Below, in pieces: positions 1 through 9,204 of a DNA stretch of 64,000 bases (the stretch's first letter is position 1; each line of letters starts with the position of its first letter). Source of the DNA: Azorinus chamasolen (taxonomy: Eukaryota > Mollusca > Bivalvia > Cardiida > Solecurtidae). The notes under the pieces are model-generated. The model did no database searches. It was not told the DNA's origin and worked only from the letters and a program-made list of their open reading frames with translations. The position numbers and the translations under genes are program-made. Where the stretch lies: the NCBI GenBank assembly GCA_963576725.1, contig OY755242.1, positions 9,143,132-9,207,131 on the forward strand, read 5' to 3'.

Positions 1-828
1 AACATATAATGAAAACTTTGAAAAACTTCTCCTCTGAATCTACAGGGTTCTCAGCTTTCATATTTGGCACATATAATTATGTTCAGGTCCTCCTCAAAAG
101 TTATATAAATTATGGCCCTGGGGTGAAAATTGGCCCCACCCCAGGGGTAGCAAGTTTTCAATAGAAACATATAGTGCAAAGTTTGAAAATCTTCTCCTCT
201 GAAACTGGAAGGTTCTCAGCTCTCATATTTGGTACATAGCATCATGTTCAGGTCCTCTTCTAAAGTTATATAAATTATGCCCCTGGGGTTAAAATTGGCC
301 CCGCCAGAGGGGTATCCAGTTTTCAAAAGAAACATATAGTGAAAACTTTGAAAAACTTCTCCTCTGAATCTACAGGGTTCTCAGCTTTCATATTTAGCAC
401 ATATAATTATGTTCAGGTCCTCTACACAAGTTATATAAATTATGGCCCTGGGATGAAAATTGGCCCCGCCCCAGAGGTAGCCAGTTTTCAATAGAAACAT
501 AAAGTGAAAACTTTGAAAAACTTCTCCTCTGAATCTACAGGGTTCTCAGCTTTCATATTGGCACATATAATTATGTTCAGGTCCTCTTCAAAAGTTATAT
601 AAATTATGGCCCTGGGGTGAAAATTGGCCCCGCCCCAGGGGTAACCAGTTTTCAATAGAAACATATAGTGCAAAGTTTCAAAATCTTCTCCTCTGAAACT
701 GGAAGGTTCTCAGCTTTCATATTTGGTACATAGCATCATGTTCAGATTCTCTTCTAAAGTTATATAAATTATGCCCCTGGGGTTAAAATTGGCCCCGCCC
801 CAGGGGTAGCCCAATAGAAACATATAGT
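1..828 (+). mobile_element. Family A repeat element, left part (interrupted by the Polinton)
   Basis: Tandem monomers of about 155-160 bp are visible, each with the phrases 'ctcagctttcatatttgg', 'gttatataaattatg' and 'ggccccgcccc'. The 5' end lies outside the window. The array stops at the Polinton target duplication at 823-828 and resumes in register at 17404, so this and 17404-18124 are one element. The small open frames here are translated repeats, not genes. Confidence 0.85.
823..828. repeat. Polinton target-site duplication, left copy
   Basis: TATAGT directly precedes the AG terminus at 829. The same six bases follow the other terminus at 17404-17409. Six-base duplications are the known signature of Polinton integration. 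Confidence 0.9.
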
Positions 829-886
829 AGTAGTATAGAATGGGTTAAAATAGTCCCCAGCCACATAAATTAGCTGCCACATTTTT
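829..886 (+). repeat. Polinton left inverted repeat, outer 58 bp
   Basis: Identical over 58 bases to the reverse complement of the right end (17346-17403). It is separated from the rest of the left inverted repeat by the nested family A element at 887-2540. Confidence 0.92.
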
Positions 887-2540
887 AGCTCACCAGAGCA
901 CAAAGTGCTCAGGGTGAGCTTTTGTGATCGCCAGATGTCTGTCGTCCGTCGGCGTGCGTCGTGCGTCGTCCGTCGTCGGGCGTCAACAATTTGAACCTTT
1001 AAAAATCTTCTCCTCTGAATCTACAGGGTTCTCAGCTTTCATCTTTGGTACATAGCATCACCAATAGGTCCTCTACAAGTGTTATATAAATTATGCCCCT
1101 GGGGTCAAAATTGGCCCCGCCCCAGGGGTGGGAAGTTTTCAATAGAAACATATAGTAAAACTTTGAAAATCTTCTCCTCTGAAACCAGAGGGTTATTAGC
1201 TATCATATTTGGCACAAAGCATCATGGTCAGGTCCTCTACAAAATTTATATAAATTATGACCCTGGGGTCAAAATTGGCCCCGCCCCAGGGGTGGGCAGT
1301 TTTCAATAGAAACAAATAATGAAATCTTTGAAAATCTTCTCCTCTGAAACTGAAAGGCTCTCATCTTTCATATTTGGCACAGAGCAGCATATTCAGGTCC
1401 TCTACAAAAGTTATATAAATTAAGGCCCTGCGGTCAAAATTGGACCCGCCCCAGGGGTGGGCAGTTTCCAATAGAAATATATAGTGAAAACTTTGAAAAT
1501 CTTCTCCTCTGAAACTAGAAGGTTCTCAGCTTTCATATTTGGCATTTAGCATCATGTTCAGGTCCTCTACAAAAGTTATATAAATTATGGCCCTGGGGTT
1601 AAAATTAGCCCCGCCCCAGGGGTGGGCAGTTTTCAATGGAAACAAATAGTGAAATCTTTGAAAATCTTCTCCTCTGAAACTGGAAGGCGCTTAGCTTTCA
1701 TATTTGGCACAGATCATCATGTTCATGTCCTCTACAAAAGTTATATAAATTATGCCCCTGGGGTCAAAATTGGGGCCGCCCCAGGGGTGGGAAGTTTTCA
1801 ATAGAAACATATAGTAAACCTTTGAAAATCTTCTCCTTTGAAATCAGAAGTTTCTCAGCTTTCATATTTGGCACATAGCATCATGTTCAGGTCCTCTACA
1901 AGTGTTATATTAATTATGCCCCTGGGGTCAAAATTGGCCCCGCCCCAGGGATGGGCAGTTTTCAATAGAAAAAATAGTGAAATCTTTGAAAATCTTCTCC
2001 TCTGAAACTGGAAGGCGCTCAGCTTTCATATTTGGCACATAGCATCATGTTCAGGTCCTCTACAAAAGTTATATTAATTATTGCCCTGGGGTCAAAATTG
2101 TCCCCGCCCCAGGGGTGGGCAGTTTTCAATAGAAACAAATATTGAAAACTTTGAAAATCTTCTCCTCTGAAACTGAAAGGTTCTCAGCTTTCATATTTGG
2201 CACATAGCATCATGTATAGGTCCTCTACAAAAGTTATATGAATTATGGCCCTGGGGTCAAAATTGACCCCGCCCCAGGGGTGAGTATTTTTCAGCAGAAA
2301 CATATAGAGAAAACTTTGAAAATCTTCTCCTCTGAAACTGAAAGGTTCTCAGCTTTAATATTTGGCTCATAGCATCATGTTCAAGTCCTGTAAAAAAGTT
2401 ATATATATTACGCCCCTGGGGTCAAAATTGGACTGCCCCAGGGCCGGCTAGTTTTCTATAGAAACATATAGTGAAAACTTTGAAAATCTTCTCCTCTGAT
2501 TGTCTGGTGAGCGCTTCAGGGCCATTCTGGCCCTCTTGTT
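887..2540 (+). mobile_element. Family A element nested in the Polinton left inverted repeat
   Basis: Starts with the hairpin head AGCTCACCAGAGCAC...GTGCTCAGGGTGAGCT, followed by a GTC-rich tract and about nine 155-160-bp monomers. It ends with CTGGTGAGCGC, the hairpin AGGGCCATTCTGGCCCT and CTTGTT. The intact right inverted repeat shows the unoccupied site: six T's there correspond to five T's before and one T after this element. It therefore inserted precisely between T and T with no duplication. The pair GCTCACCAG near the 5' end and CTGGTGAGC near the 3' end, followed by a subterminal hairpin, fits the Helentron/Helitron2 group. No protein is encoded, so it is non-autonomous. Confidence 0.88.
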
Positions 2541-3183
2541 TAGTTTTGGTGTGTATCTCTCGACTGTCACCCGATTGTCATCGCTAAGCGTCTACATTAG
2601 AGCTAAAAGGTCCTATCTAAGAGTTCTGATTTAAACCTGCGCAGCGACAATCGTAATAATTATTTTCACCGAGGTTTTTGGTTTTTGCACCGACCTACAT
2701 GTAAATGTATACATGCAGTTAAGCATACTCCAGCGCGATTCAACATCCAGCAATCGACTTCACAGAACAAATACTTAGGATAATAATTCATGTACATTTA
2801 AAAGTTAGACTTTCAACAGAATATTTATGCATTTCGTAACTTATTACTTTGACAATACATGTAGTATAAAACAAAATAGATTAAAAAATCCATCAAACTC
2901 TGGTTAACTTCGCCAGAAGAGGCTAATACTGAAGGGTTTTAACTCGCTATATTCACTCTACAACTTTCGAATTTTGTCCGTTCGTGCTATGAAATATCTC
3001 CTCCCATTGTTTATTATTTTCGATTATTTTATCCTGCCATCACAACACAACTGCGTGTGAAAAAAAGTACACGTACATAGACCATCAGTATCTTATCTAG
3101 AGAGCCGGGAGAGGCATGTAGAAAACTAAGAATTTATTACTTCAAATCGCGACAGCGTTTCTGGTGAAAATGTACAGATATTT
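2541..3183 (+). repeat. Polinton left inverted repeat, inner part
   Basis: Matches the reverse complement of 16668-17345 with scattered substitutions and small indels. The right copy has an extra stretch of about two dozen bases near 17270. Similarity ends at TGTACAGATATTT. Confidence 0.9.
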
Positions 3184-3259
3184 GTATTAGATCTGATACT
3201 TCATCTTAATATGTTTTGTTGGAAATGTGTGAAATAAAGGAACGATACTCATTGATATC

Positions 3260-4380
3260 ATGGATTATAGAAAATATCTTAAAAGTTTGTATTTCGATGC
3301 GAATGGTCCAGCTTCATTTACCTCTCCCGAAAAACTGTATAAAATTGTTAAGAAACAAGGACAATATAAAATATCTCGGAAAAAGATTAAACAGTGGTTA
3401 CAAGAACAAGACGTGTACACCCTCCATAGAGACATAAAGAGAAAATTCACCAGGAGGAGGATAATAACATCGGGTGTTGATATACAGTGGGGTGCAGATT
3501 TAGCAAGCGTATCAAATACATCCAAATATAACGACGGCATTAATTATTTGCTAGTGGTTACGGATATTTTTTCTAAATACCTGTTTGCGGAACCCTTGAA
3601 AACTAAGTGAGCAAAGGAAGTCAAAGAAGCGTTTGCACATATTTGATGTAAAGGACGTTGTCCCCAAATACTGCAAACGGACAAAGGTGGAAAATTTAAC
3701 AACAGATTGTTTAAAGAAAATCTGTGCAAAAACGGTATCACCTATTTCACTTCTCAAAACGAAGATATCAAGGTTTCTCCCGTTGAAAGGATTATTCGCA
3801 GTTTGCGAAACAAGATGCACAAAATGTTTCAGGCTAACAGAAGTTACAGATATTTAGAAGATTTGCAACTCTCGTGGATAGCTACAATTTGACACTGCAC
3901 AGAAGTCTCCCTGATAGCATGTCTCCAGCGGATGTTAGTAAGGAGAACGAAGCGGTGGTTTGGGATTACATGTATAATAAAGACAGACCCTTATCTGTTG
4001 CTTCAATCAAAACTAACACAAGTTTCGAGTATAATGTGGGCGACTTGGTTAGGCTCGGGTATGTAAAATATCCATTCCAGCGAGACTATCAGCAGAAATG
4101 GACATCAGAGATATTTAAAATTTCAAACCGTTCTGTAAAACAAGGCATTCCAGTTTACAATGTTATGGACATGGCGAATGATGAACTTTCTGGTACATTT
4201 TATCCAGAAGAATTAGAATTGATTGATAAGGACGAGAATGCTTTATGGATCATTGAAAAGGTTATTCGAAATCGAAAACGCAACGGCGTTTATGAATGTC
4301 TTGTAAAGTACGAAGGATGGCCAGATAAGTTTAACTCTTGGGTGAGAAAAGACGACATTGAAACTATTGACGCAAAGTAA
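3260..4380 (+). pseudogene. Polinton integrase (rve family) with C-terminal chromodomain, broken
   Basis: Would cut and join the element's ends during chromosomal insertion. The N-terminal region (3260-3610) is helical and basic and then enters the RNase H-like core: 'GVDIQWGADL' supplies the first catalytic Asp, 'QTDKGGKF' (near 3690) the second Asp and 'SPVERIIRSL' (near 3780) the Glu. The C-terminal end (about 4240-4370) is a chromodomain with 'VKYEGWPDKFNSW', a known feature of Polinton integrases. Damage: in-frame TGA codons at 3608-3610 and 3644-3646 and a frameshift near 3880. The catalytic residues are still recognisable, so the decay looks recent. ATG at 3260 is the first in-frame start just inside the inverted repeat. 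Confidence 0.9.
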
Positions 4381-4382
4381 AC

Positions 4383-4806
4383 ATGTCCTATTACATGATA
4401 TTTCAAAGTGACAAGAATTTAGAATATTTTCCGGAAAATAAACCGTACAAGTTTAAAATAAAGTTACAACAGAATATCGACCTGAATGGCACCTGGAAAG
4501 TAGCTCTGACGGAGATAACGTTGTTAGATAATATCAAAAAGGAAGATGCATTGTATATATATTCAAGTATAATTATGTGGTGAGAGTTTCATAAACGGAG
4601 TAAAAGCCCCACTATTAAGGAGACTAGTTGCGAGTGATGCGAGAAATACCATAGTTTCGCCATTTTATTATGTTCCAGTGATAAGATCGGAGCTCAGTGA
4701 ACTCGATTTTGAATTAAAAGACCAACACGGATCTGAAGCGAAATATTTGCATCATCCACTTACTCTTGTTGTACATCTGACATCATCTTCGGTCGACATT
4801 GTGTAA
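4383..4806 (+). pseudogene. Penton/minor-capsid-like Polinton protein, one frameshift
   Basis: Begins at ATG 4383, two bases after the integrase stop. The first 65 residues carry 'YFPENKPYKFKIKL' and 'NGTWKVALTEI', a pattern I recognise from a conserved Polinton family that starts with a short strand-rich domain. Reading continues in another frame from about 4579 with 'PLLRRLV' and 'HHPLTLVVHL' up to TAA 4804-4806, so one frameshift lies near 4579. Its place directly upstream of the capsid genes suggests a minor virion protein (penton candidate). The exact identity is inference, because a single jelly-roll penton is usually somewhat longer. A structure-based profile search would decide. Confidence 0.6.
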
Positions 4807-4831
4807 AGTCTTTCAACAGGGCGGAAAAAAT

Positions 4832-5209
4832 ATGAATCGAAATCAGCTATACACTCCAAATGTAGAAAAATGGATCAAATATTACGAATCTATCGGGACA
4901 CCTGAACACCCTTATTATTCTAACGCTGTTAAGAAATCTAGCACAACTGCCACTACACTCAAGAAAATAAGTGGAAGTAGGATCAGTCCAATTGAAACCT
5001 CTTCTCAACAGATATCGAAGGATAAAACAGGTGAATTTAAAGTTGAGCTAATCTCGCCAGCTCAGCAAGTTGTTGAACAAGCTGCTAGTGAACTAAAACG
5101 GGAAAAGGGTATAAAACGAGGACATCGGTCTTGTCCTAAACAGTCAAGCAAGCGCAGTCGCCAGAAAAAGTCTTCGTTCAGAGAAAGTGATGGCGGCAAT
5201 CAGATATGA
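4832..5209 (+). CDS. Small basic protein, putative virion core component
   Basis: 125 residues from ATG 4832 (MNRNQLYTPNVEKW). An alternative frame opening upstream at 4799 has no ATG. The N-terminal half is polar with several Tyr and Pro. The C-terminal third is strongly basic ('KREKGIKRGHRS', 'KQSSKRSRQKK'), like a nucleic-acid-binding tail. It sits between the penton-like gene and the major capsid gene and overlaps the capsid start at 5190 by about 20 bases. Polintons often carry a core or minor virion protein here. I do not recognise the family itself, so the role is inferred from position and charge. Confidence 0.5.
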   Translation: MNRNQLYTPNVEKWIKYYESIGTPEHPYYSNAVKKSSTTATTLKKISGSRISPIETSSQQISKDKTGEFKVELISPAQQVVEQAASELKREKGIKRGHRSCPKQSSKRSRQKKSSFRESDGGNQI

Positions 5210-6510
5210 AAACATGGATGAAGCTCAACCGACTGAACTAGATCTGTTTTCTATTGCCCTAACCCAAACTGCCGTTGAGAAAATATATTTTCAACAAATA
5301 CTACCGATCGGACAAATTACAGATACTTCTCCAATTCAGTTTATAGTAAGCGGACAAAATGGGATGGAATATATTGACACTAGACGAAGTTTCATGAGTA
5401 TAAAAGCTAGGATTGTACATCAGGACGGAAGCCCTATTTCCAATAGTGAATATATCGGCCCGGTGAATCTTGCTGCTCACGCTTTGTTTGAACAAGTAGA
5501 TGTTACAGTACAAGGAAAGTTTATTACTTCATCGACCGGAAACTATCCGTTCAAGGCGTACTTACAAACTTTATTGAAGTATGGTAATGACTCGAAATCA
5601 TCACAGTTAACATCGCAGTGTTACTATAAAGATACTGCCGGACATATAGACGACAATGATGGGAAAACTGGTGGTAACGATGGATTAAAAACTCGTACGG
5701 CATTGTTCGCCGAAAGCAAAAAAGTTCACATGATCGCACCTATAATGCATGACGTGTTTCAATTAGATCGGTACATGCTTAATCAAACAGCCATGAACAT
5801 AAAATTCTACAGAGCTAAACCAGAATTCTATCTAACGACGGACACTTTAATGCCAAACTACAAAATCGTCATTGATGAAATGGTTTTGAACATGTGCAAA
5901 ATACAAGTGAACCCTGCAGTCGTGTATTGTCATAGTCAGAAACTAGAGAAAACAAATGCCAAGTATCCGTACATTAAAAGTTAGATTAGCCGCTATATCG
6001 CAAGGTCAGGTTAATTTTAACATCGATAATGTATGTCAAGGAATAAGACCTAACAGGATCGTCGTAGCTTTTGCAAACAGCCAGTCCGTATCCGGTTCGT
6101 ATCATACATCGCCGTGGAACTTTCAAGGATTTGGCCTGACAGAACTAACTGTAGCTGTTGATAATATTCCTGTTCTGGGCAACCCACTGAGATTAAATTT
6201 CGATCCGAAAAGCGGAACAGATACCGCCGAGGCGTTTCATTGCCTGTTTGAAACGACCGGGAAATGGATGAAAGATGAAGGAAATCAAATGACACAGACG
6301 GATATTGCTAACGGGTTTGCTGTGTATGCATTTAACATTGAGCCTGTTTACCATGACAGAAATTATTTGACTTTAGTGAAACAGGGAATAATTAGAGTAA
6401 GCGCTAATTTCGCCAACCCTTTACCAACCCCAGTCAAGTGTGTCATATACACAGAAGGAGTCGGTTATTTCGAAGTGAATCAGGCAAGAGATGTGATTGT
6501 GTACCAGTAA
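5190..6510 (+). pseudogene. Polinton major capsid protein (double jelly-roll), one frameshift
   Basis: Forms the capsid shell in the virus-like interpretation of Polintons. ATG 5190 gives MAAIRYENMDEAQPTELDLF; the GTG just before it is not a eukaryotic start. 'TELDLFS', 'GPVNLAAHALFEQVDV', 'TSQCYYKDTAG' and 'DRYMLNQTAMNIKF' are hallmarks of the Polinton capsid family that includes many metazoan sequences annotated as F54H12.2-like. The product would be about 440 residues, the usual length. The first jelly roll covers roughly 5190-5975. The second continues in a different frame from about 5980 ('NRIVVAFANS', 'GFGLTELTVAVDN') to TAA at 6508-6510, so one small indel near 5980 breaks the gene. 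The rest is uninterrupted. Confidence 0.9.
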
Positions 6511-6693
6511 ATTACATACACGGTGCTCATATTCTCTTTTAAAATGACAGTATGTTTTCTGTAAATTATACATTATTACATTGTCTTCATGTATTATACT
6601 GAAATTATTATATTTTTATTATTGTTAATTGTTTGTTTGTTTTCCTGTACACCCCTTTTCCCAAATATTTGTTGCGCTAGTTTTTATTCCTGG
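6511..6693. other. Intergenic spacer after the capsid gene
   Basis: AT-rich, with no open frame I would defend. It probably holds the capsid gene's 3' untranslated region and the upstream promoter region of the next gene. Confidence 0.5.
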
Positions 6694-6701
6694 TATAAAT
6701 A
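6694..6701 (+). promoter_or_regulatory. TATA box for the PC4-like membrane protein gene
   Basis: TATAAATA lies about 25 bases upstream of TTCACT (near 6718-6723), an initiator-like sequence, and about 70 bases before ATG 6762. Spacing fits a short 5' untranslated region. Transcript mapping is not available. Confidence 0.5.
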
Positions 6702-6761
6702 TAAGTTCGAATCTAGTTCACTCGCATTGTGTTTGGAGAGTTAGTTCAAACAGACATAAAT

Positions 6762-7271
6762 ATGAATTCAGAAAGTACTACTGCTCGAGAGAGCATGGAA
6801 AATACGGACGGACTTACTGTTATTAATTCATTCATCGAAGAAAATCGGGTTTCTGGAAAAAAGCATCTTCGAAAACGATATTCCAAACTCATAAAATGGG
6901 TCGGCGCTATATTATTACTTTTCTGTAGTACTTCCATTCCGGGAATACTCATCATGCATCAGGAAAATGGACAACACTCGGCCGTTTTAGATTACAAAGT
7001 TGAAGTAGATCAGAACGAGACGGCTTGTGTATTTATTAAGCAATATGATGTTTACCACGGTACGTACGTTACTGTGTGTAATAGGTACGGCGTGGTGGTG
7101 CTGGATATAAGACGATTCATTAACGACACCGCATCTATAATTGGCATACAGCTTAGCGAAAGACAGTGGAACAGACTGAAGCAAGTGTGGCCTTTGGTAG
7201 ATAAAAGTATATTAGAAGCACGTACATATTGGAGAGATTTAAAAGTTTTGAAATACAAATACGAAAACTGA
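6762..7271 (+). CDS. Membrane-anchored PC4-like (Sub1/p15) protein
   Basis: 169 residues from ATG 6762; the in-frame GTG at 6729 sits too close to the TATA box. After a polar, basic N-terminus ('GKKHLRKRYSKLIKW') comes a hydrophobic segment of about 20 residues ('VGAILLLFCSTSIPGILIM'). The C-terminal half has the PC4 fold signature: 'GTYVTVCNRYGVVVLDIR' then 'IGIQLSERQWNRLKQVWPL'. That is the strand, LDIR-F, G-I-x-L-x-x-x-Q-W-x-x-L pattern of the single-stranded-DNA-binding domain of transcriptional coactivator p15. The basic residues before the membrane segment suggest the N-terminus stays cytosolic and the PC4-like part is lumenal or outside, which is odd for a DNA-binding domain. It could instead be a virion membrane protein that reused the fold. 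The frame is intact. Confidence 0.65.
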   Translation: MNSESTTARESMENTDGLTVINSFIEENRVSGKKHLRKRYSKLIKWVGAILLLFCSTSIPGILIMHQENGQHSAVLDYKVEVDQNETACVFIKQYDVYHGTYVTVCNRYGVVVLDIRRFINDTASIIGIQLSERQWNRLKQVWPLVDKSILEARTYWRDLKVLKYKYEN

Positions 7272-7286
7272 CCTAAAGAGAACACT

Positions 7287-7363
7287 TCGAGGGCTTGGTG
7301 CAAAACTATTCTAACTCCTTCACAAAGTGAAGGAGTTAGAATAGTTTTGCACCAAGCCCTCGA
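7287..7363. repeat. Perfect 37-bp inverted repeat (hairpin) between PC4-like and ATPase genes
   Basis: Arms 7287-7323 and 7327-7363 are exact reverse complements around the loop AAA. The left arm starts TCGAGGGCTTGGTGC. It lies 15 bases after the PC4-like stop codon and ends 33 bases before the ATPase start. RNA copied from either strand would fold into a perfect 37-bp stem. Confidence 0.9.
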
Positions 7364-7396
7364 CTTGCAAATAGCAAATTTAGTTTTTTAAGTGAT

Positions 7397-8068
7397 ATGG
7401 CTTGGTATGAATCGCAATCATTACTTCCATTCGAAAGCCCATGTACGATTACATTAGTTGCCGCATCAAATGGAGGAAAGACTTCTTTTGTACAGAGACT
7501 TCTAAGAAATTCGAAAGGCATGTTTACCGAAGATTTATCGACTATTGTGTATTGCTATGGAAGTACATGGCAGCCGATATTTGACGATATGCTCCGAAGT
7601 AAGCCGGATATGATATTCAAAGAAGGACTTCCGACCGAAAACGAACTTGAATTATTTTCTAAAGACCCGAAACACTCATGCCTCATAATCGACGACTTGA
7701 TGTCAGAAATAAATGGGGCACACAAAAGTATCGAGAAACTCTGGACGGTTCATTCGCATCATTTAAGAGTGTCAATTATTTACCTGGCTCACAACATGTA
7801 TCAGAAGTCCCCGTCAGCTAGAACAATAAGTCTTAATACTCAATATTATGTTTTGTTTAAGAACCACAGAGATGTTCAACAAATTCAGTATTTCGGCAGA
7901 CAGATATACGGAAATAAAAGCGGATTTTTCAATAAAGCATATCAGTTAGCTACGGCGCGCCCTTGGGGTTACTTGATAGTGGATTTAAACAGCAAATCGG
8001 AAGATAAATACAGACTTAGAACTAATATTTTTCCGAACGAAGATACCATCGTCTTCACGTCTGAATAA
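7397..8068 (+). CDS. Polinton genome-packaging ATPase (FtsK/HerA, A32-like)
   Basis: A 223-residue DNA-packaging ATPase of the FtsK-HerA superfamily, expected to pump the element's DNA into a preformed capsid. Walker A is 'AASNGGKTSF' (residues about 22-31); the usual first Gly is Ala. Walker B is 'CLIIDDLM' (about 95-102). The family-typical stretch 'HHLRVSIIYLAHNMY' and the C-terminal 'RPWGYLIVDLN' follow. Length matches Polinton ATPases (about 220-250 residues). ATG 7397 is the first start after the hairpin. The frame is uninterrupted. Confidence 0.9.
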   Translation: MAWYESQSLLPFESPCTITLVAASNGGKTSFVQRLLRNSKGMFTEDLSTIVYCYGSTWQPIFDDMLRSKPDMIFKEGLPTENELELFSKDPKHSCLIIDDLMSEINGAHKSIEKLWTVHSHHLRVSIIYLAHNMYQKSPSARTISLNTQYYVLFKNHRDVQQIQYFGRQIYGNKSGFFNKAYQLATARPWGYLIVDLNSKSEDKYRLRTNIFPNEDTIVFTSE

Positions 8069-8080
8069 AGCTGACACACA

Positions 8081-8395
8081 ATGACTGATATTTTGAAAAA
8101 AGAGGCGCAGTTTCTTGTTTATTTCGTTAAACTGAATGACACCGAGAGAAAGGGGATTGCGAAATACCTAACAAAATCCCAAGTATTAGCTATCAGCCAA
8201 ATTATACTTAACGCCATAAAAGGAAGTTTTAAAATCAACAAATCAGATTTATCTGAACTTAAGCGACACCGAAAATCGCTGTACGATATCGCAGAGAAGA
8301 AAACTTCTTTACAGCAAAAGAGGACTTTAATAGCCAGGAGGATTCGTCAAGTCAACGTGATTTTGAAAGAGGGGTTAAAGTGGATTCCGAAATAA
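8081..8395 (+). CDS. Small conserved basic Polinton protein ending in KWIP
   Basis: 104 residues, 12 bases after the ATPase stop. Helical and basic, with 'LTKSQVLAISQIILNAIKG' followed by 'LSELKRHRKSLYDIA' and 'KRTLIARRIRQ'. Small Polinton proteins with this order (a helix ending in a short Gly turn, then an L-K-x-H-R-K-x-L-x-x-L-A segment) are widespread beside the ATPase gene. Their function is not established; a nucleocapsid-associated role is only a guess. The last residues, 'LKWIPK', resemble those of the next protein ('FKWIPY'). Confidence 0.6.
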   Translation: MTDILKKEAQFLVYFVKLNDTERKGIAKYLTKSQVLAISQIILNAIKGSFKINKSDLSELKRHRKSLYDIAEKKTSLQQKRTLIARRIRQVNVILKEGLKWIPK

Positions 8396-8406
8396 CTGTT
8401 GTGGAT

Positions 8407-8703
8407 ATGTCGGCAAAAGAACTCGTACTTGTACCGAAGCAAAAATACAATGTGTTGATTGAGAAAAAGTCGCCGGAAACTGTATCCATTCAAACGCAAA
8501 CCGATGAGGAAAAGCTACCAGAAGTAAAAGAGAATGATATAATCAGTGCGGATTTGGAACTGAAACATGTGGACAATAAACTAAGTGATAGTATTAATAA
8601 CATTCATGCAATTCGATCAAAAACTTGGAATACTATTCCTGGTGTACGACTTAAACCAATAAAAAAGATTTCTAGAAAATCTTTTAAGTGGATTCCGTAC
8701 TAA
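8407..8703 (+). CDS. Small conserved Polinton protein (LVLVP-x-x-KY family)
   Basis: 98 residues from ATG 8407. The frame opens earlier at a GTG (8380) that overlaps the preceding gene, but the first ATG gives the family-typical start MSAKELVLVPKQKYNVLIEK. The remainder is acidic and probably unstructured, then a basic tail ends 'SFKWIPY'. It is the last plus-strand gene before the convergent polymerase. I know such 'LVLVP..KY' proteins as frequent Polinton passengers of unknown function. Confidence 0.6.
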   Translation: MSAKELVLVPKQKYNVLIEKKSPETVSIQTQTDEEKLPEVKENDIISADLELKHVDNKLSDSINNIHAIRSKTWNTIPGVRLKPIKKISRKSFKWIPY

Positions 8704-9204
8704 TATACATTACAGGATGAACAAATTAACACGCAGACACATTTATAGGTTGTGTATTTTAATAGAATATTCATATAGATATATACATGGTTATATCGCA
8801 TGTACTTAATACTGCTCAAAGAACGTTGAGTATTTCTATGCTTTTTGTTAAGTATCTACGGTGAATATTAGGAAAAGAAACTTAAGAGGCAAATACAATT
8901 TACGACGTTCTTTGAGCACTCTAACATCTAATGAAAAATAATTTTCACTTATATATTTACAATTTACAACGTTTTCAATAAATAATGTATAAAACTGATA
9001 TGCGTTTGTTATTGCACTGACATAAGCACATGAAATTATTGCAACAACCCATTCTGTCTCACCGCCTCCTTCTTTCACTGTCTTTGTATCTCTCTCTGTC
9101 TCTCTCTCTCACTCTGCAAAAGTTTCCCGGTATTTTCTGATTTGTTTTTCCTCGGTTTATTGGTTGCAAAATATTAAACGGAATACAAATATGCTATTAT
9201 CTAT
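8704..9204. other. Convergent intergenic region between plus-strand genes and polymerase B
   Basis: No gene seen. Contains an inverted pair TGCTCAAAGAACGT (near 8813) and ACGTTCTTTGAGCA (near 8906), about 80 bases apart, and a TCTCTC tract near 9090. The inverted pair may serve transcript ends from both sides; this is speculative. Confidence 0.5.

Noticed and set aside
1..2500. CRISPR-like spaced repeats
   Set aside because: The ~155-bp units are similar along their whole length (a satellite core), not short repeats with unique spacers, and the context is eukaryotic.
2536..2549. Polinton left end at 2542 (first AG after the family A tail)
   Set aside because: The bases before it (TTGTTT) do not match those after the mirrored point on the right (AAAAAA). 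The inverted repeat continues at 829-886, where AG/CT ends and TATAGT duplications agree exactly.
5187..5189. GTG starts at 5187, 6729 and 8380 and a TTG start at 4799
   Set aside because: Eukaryotic genes start at ATG. The in-frame ATG codons at 5190, 6762, 8407 and 4832 give family-typical or better-placed starts.
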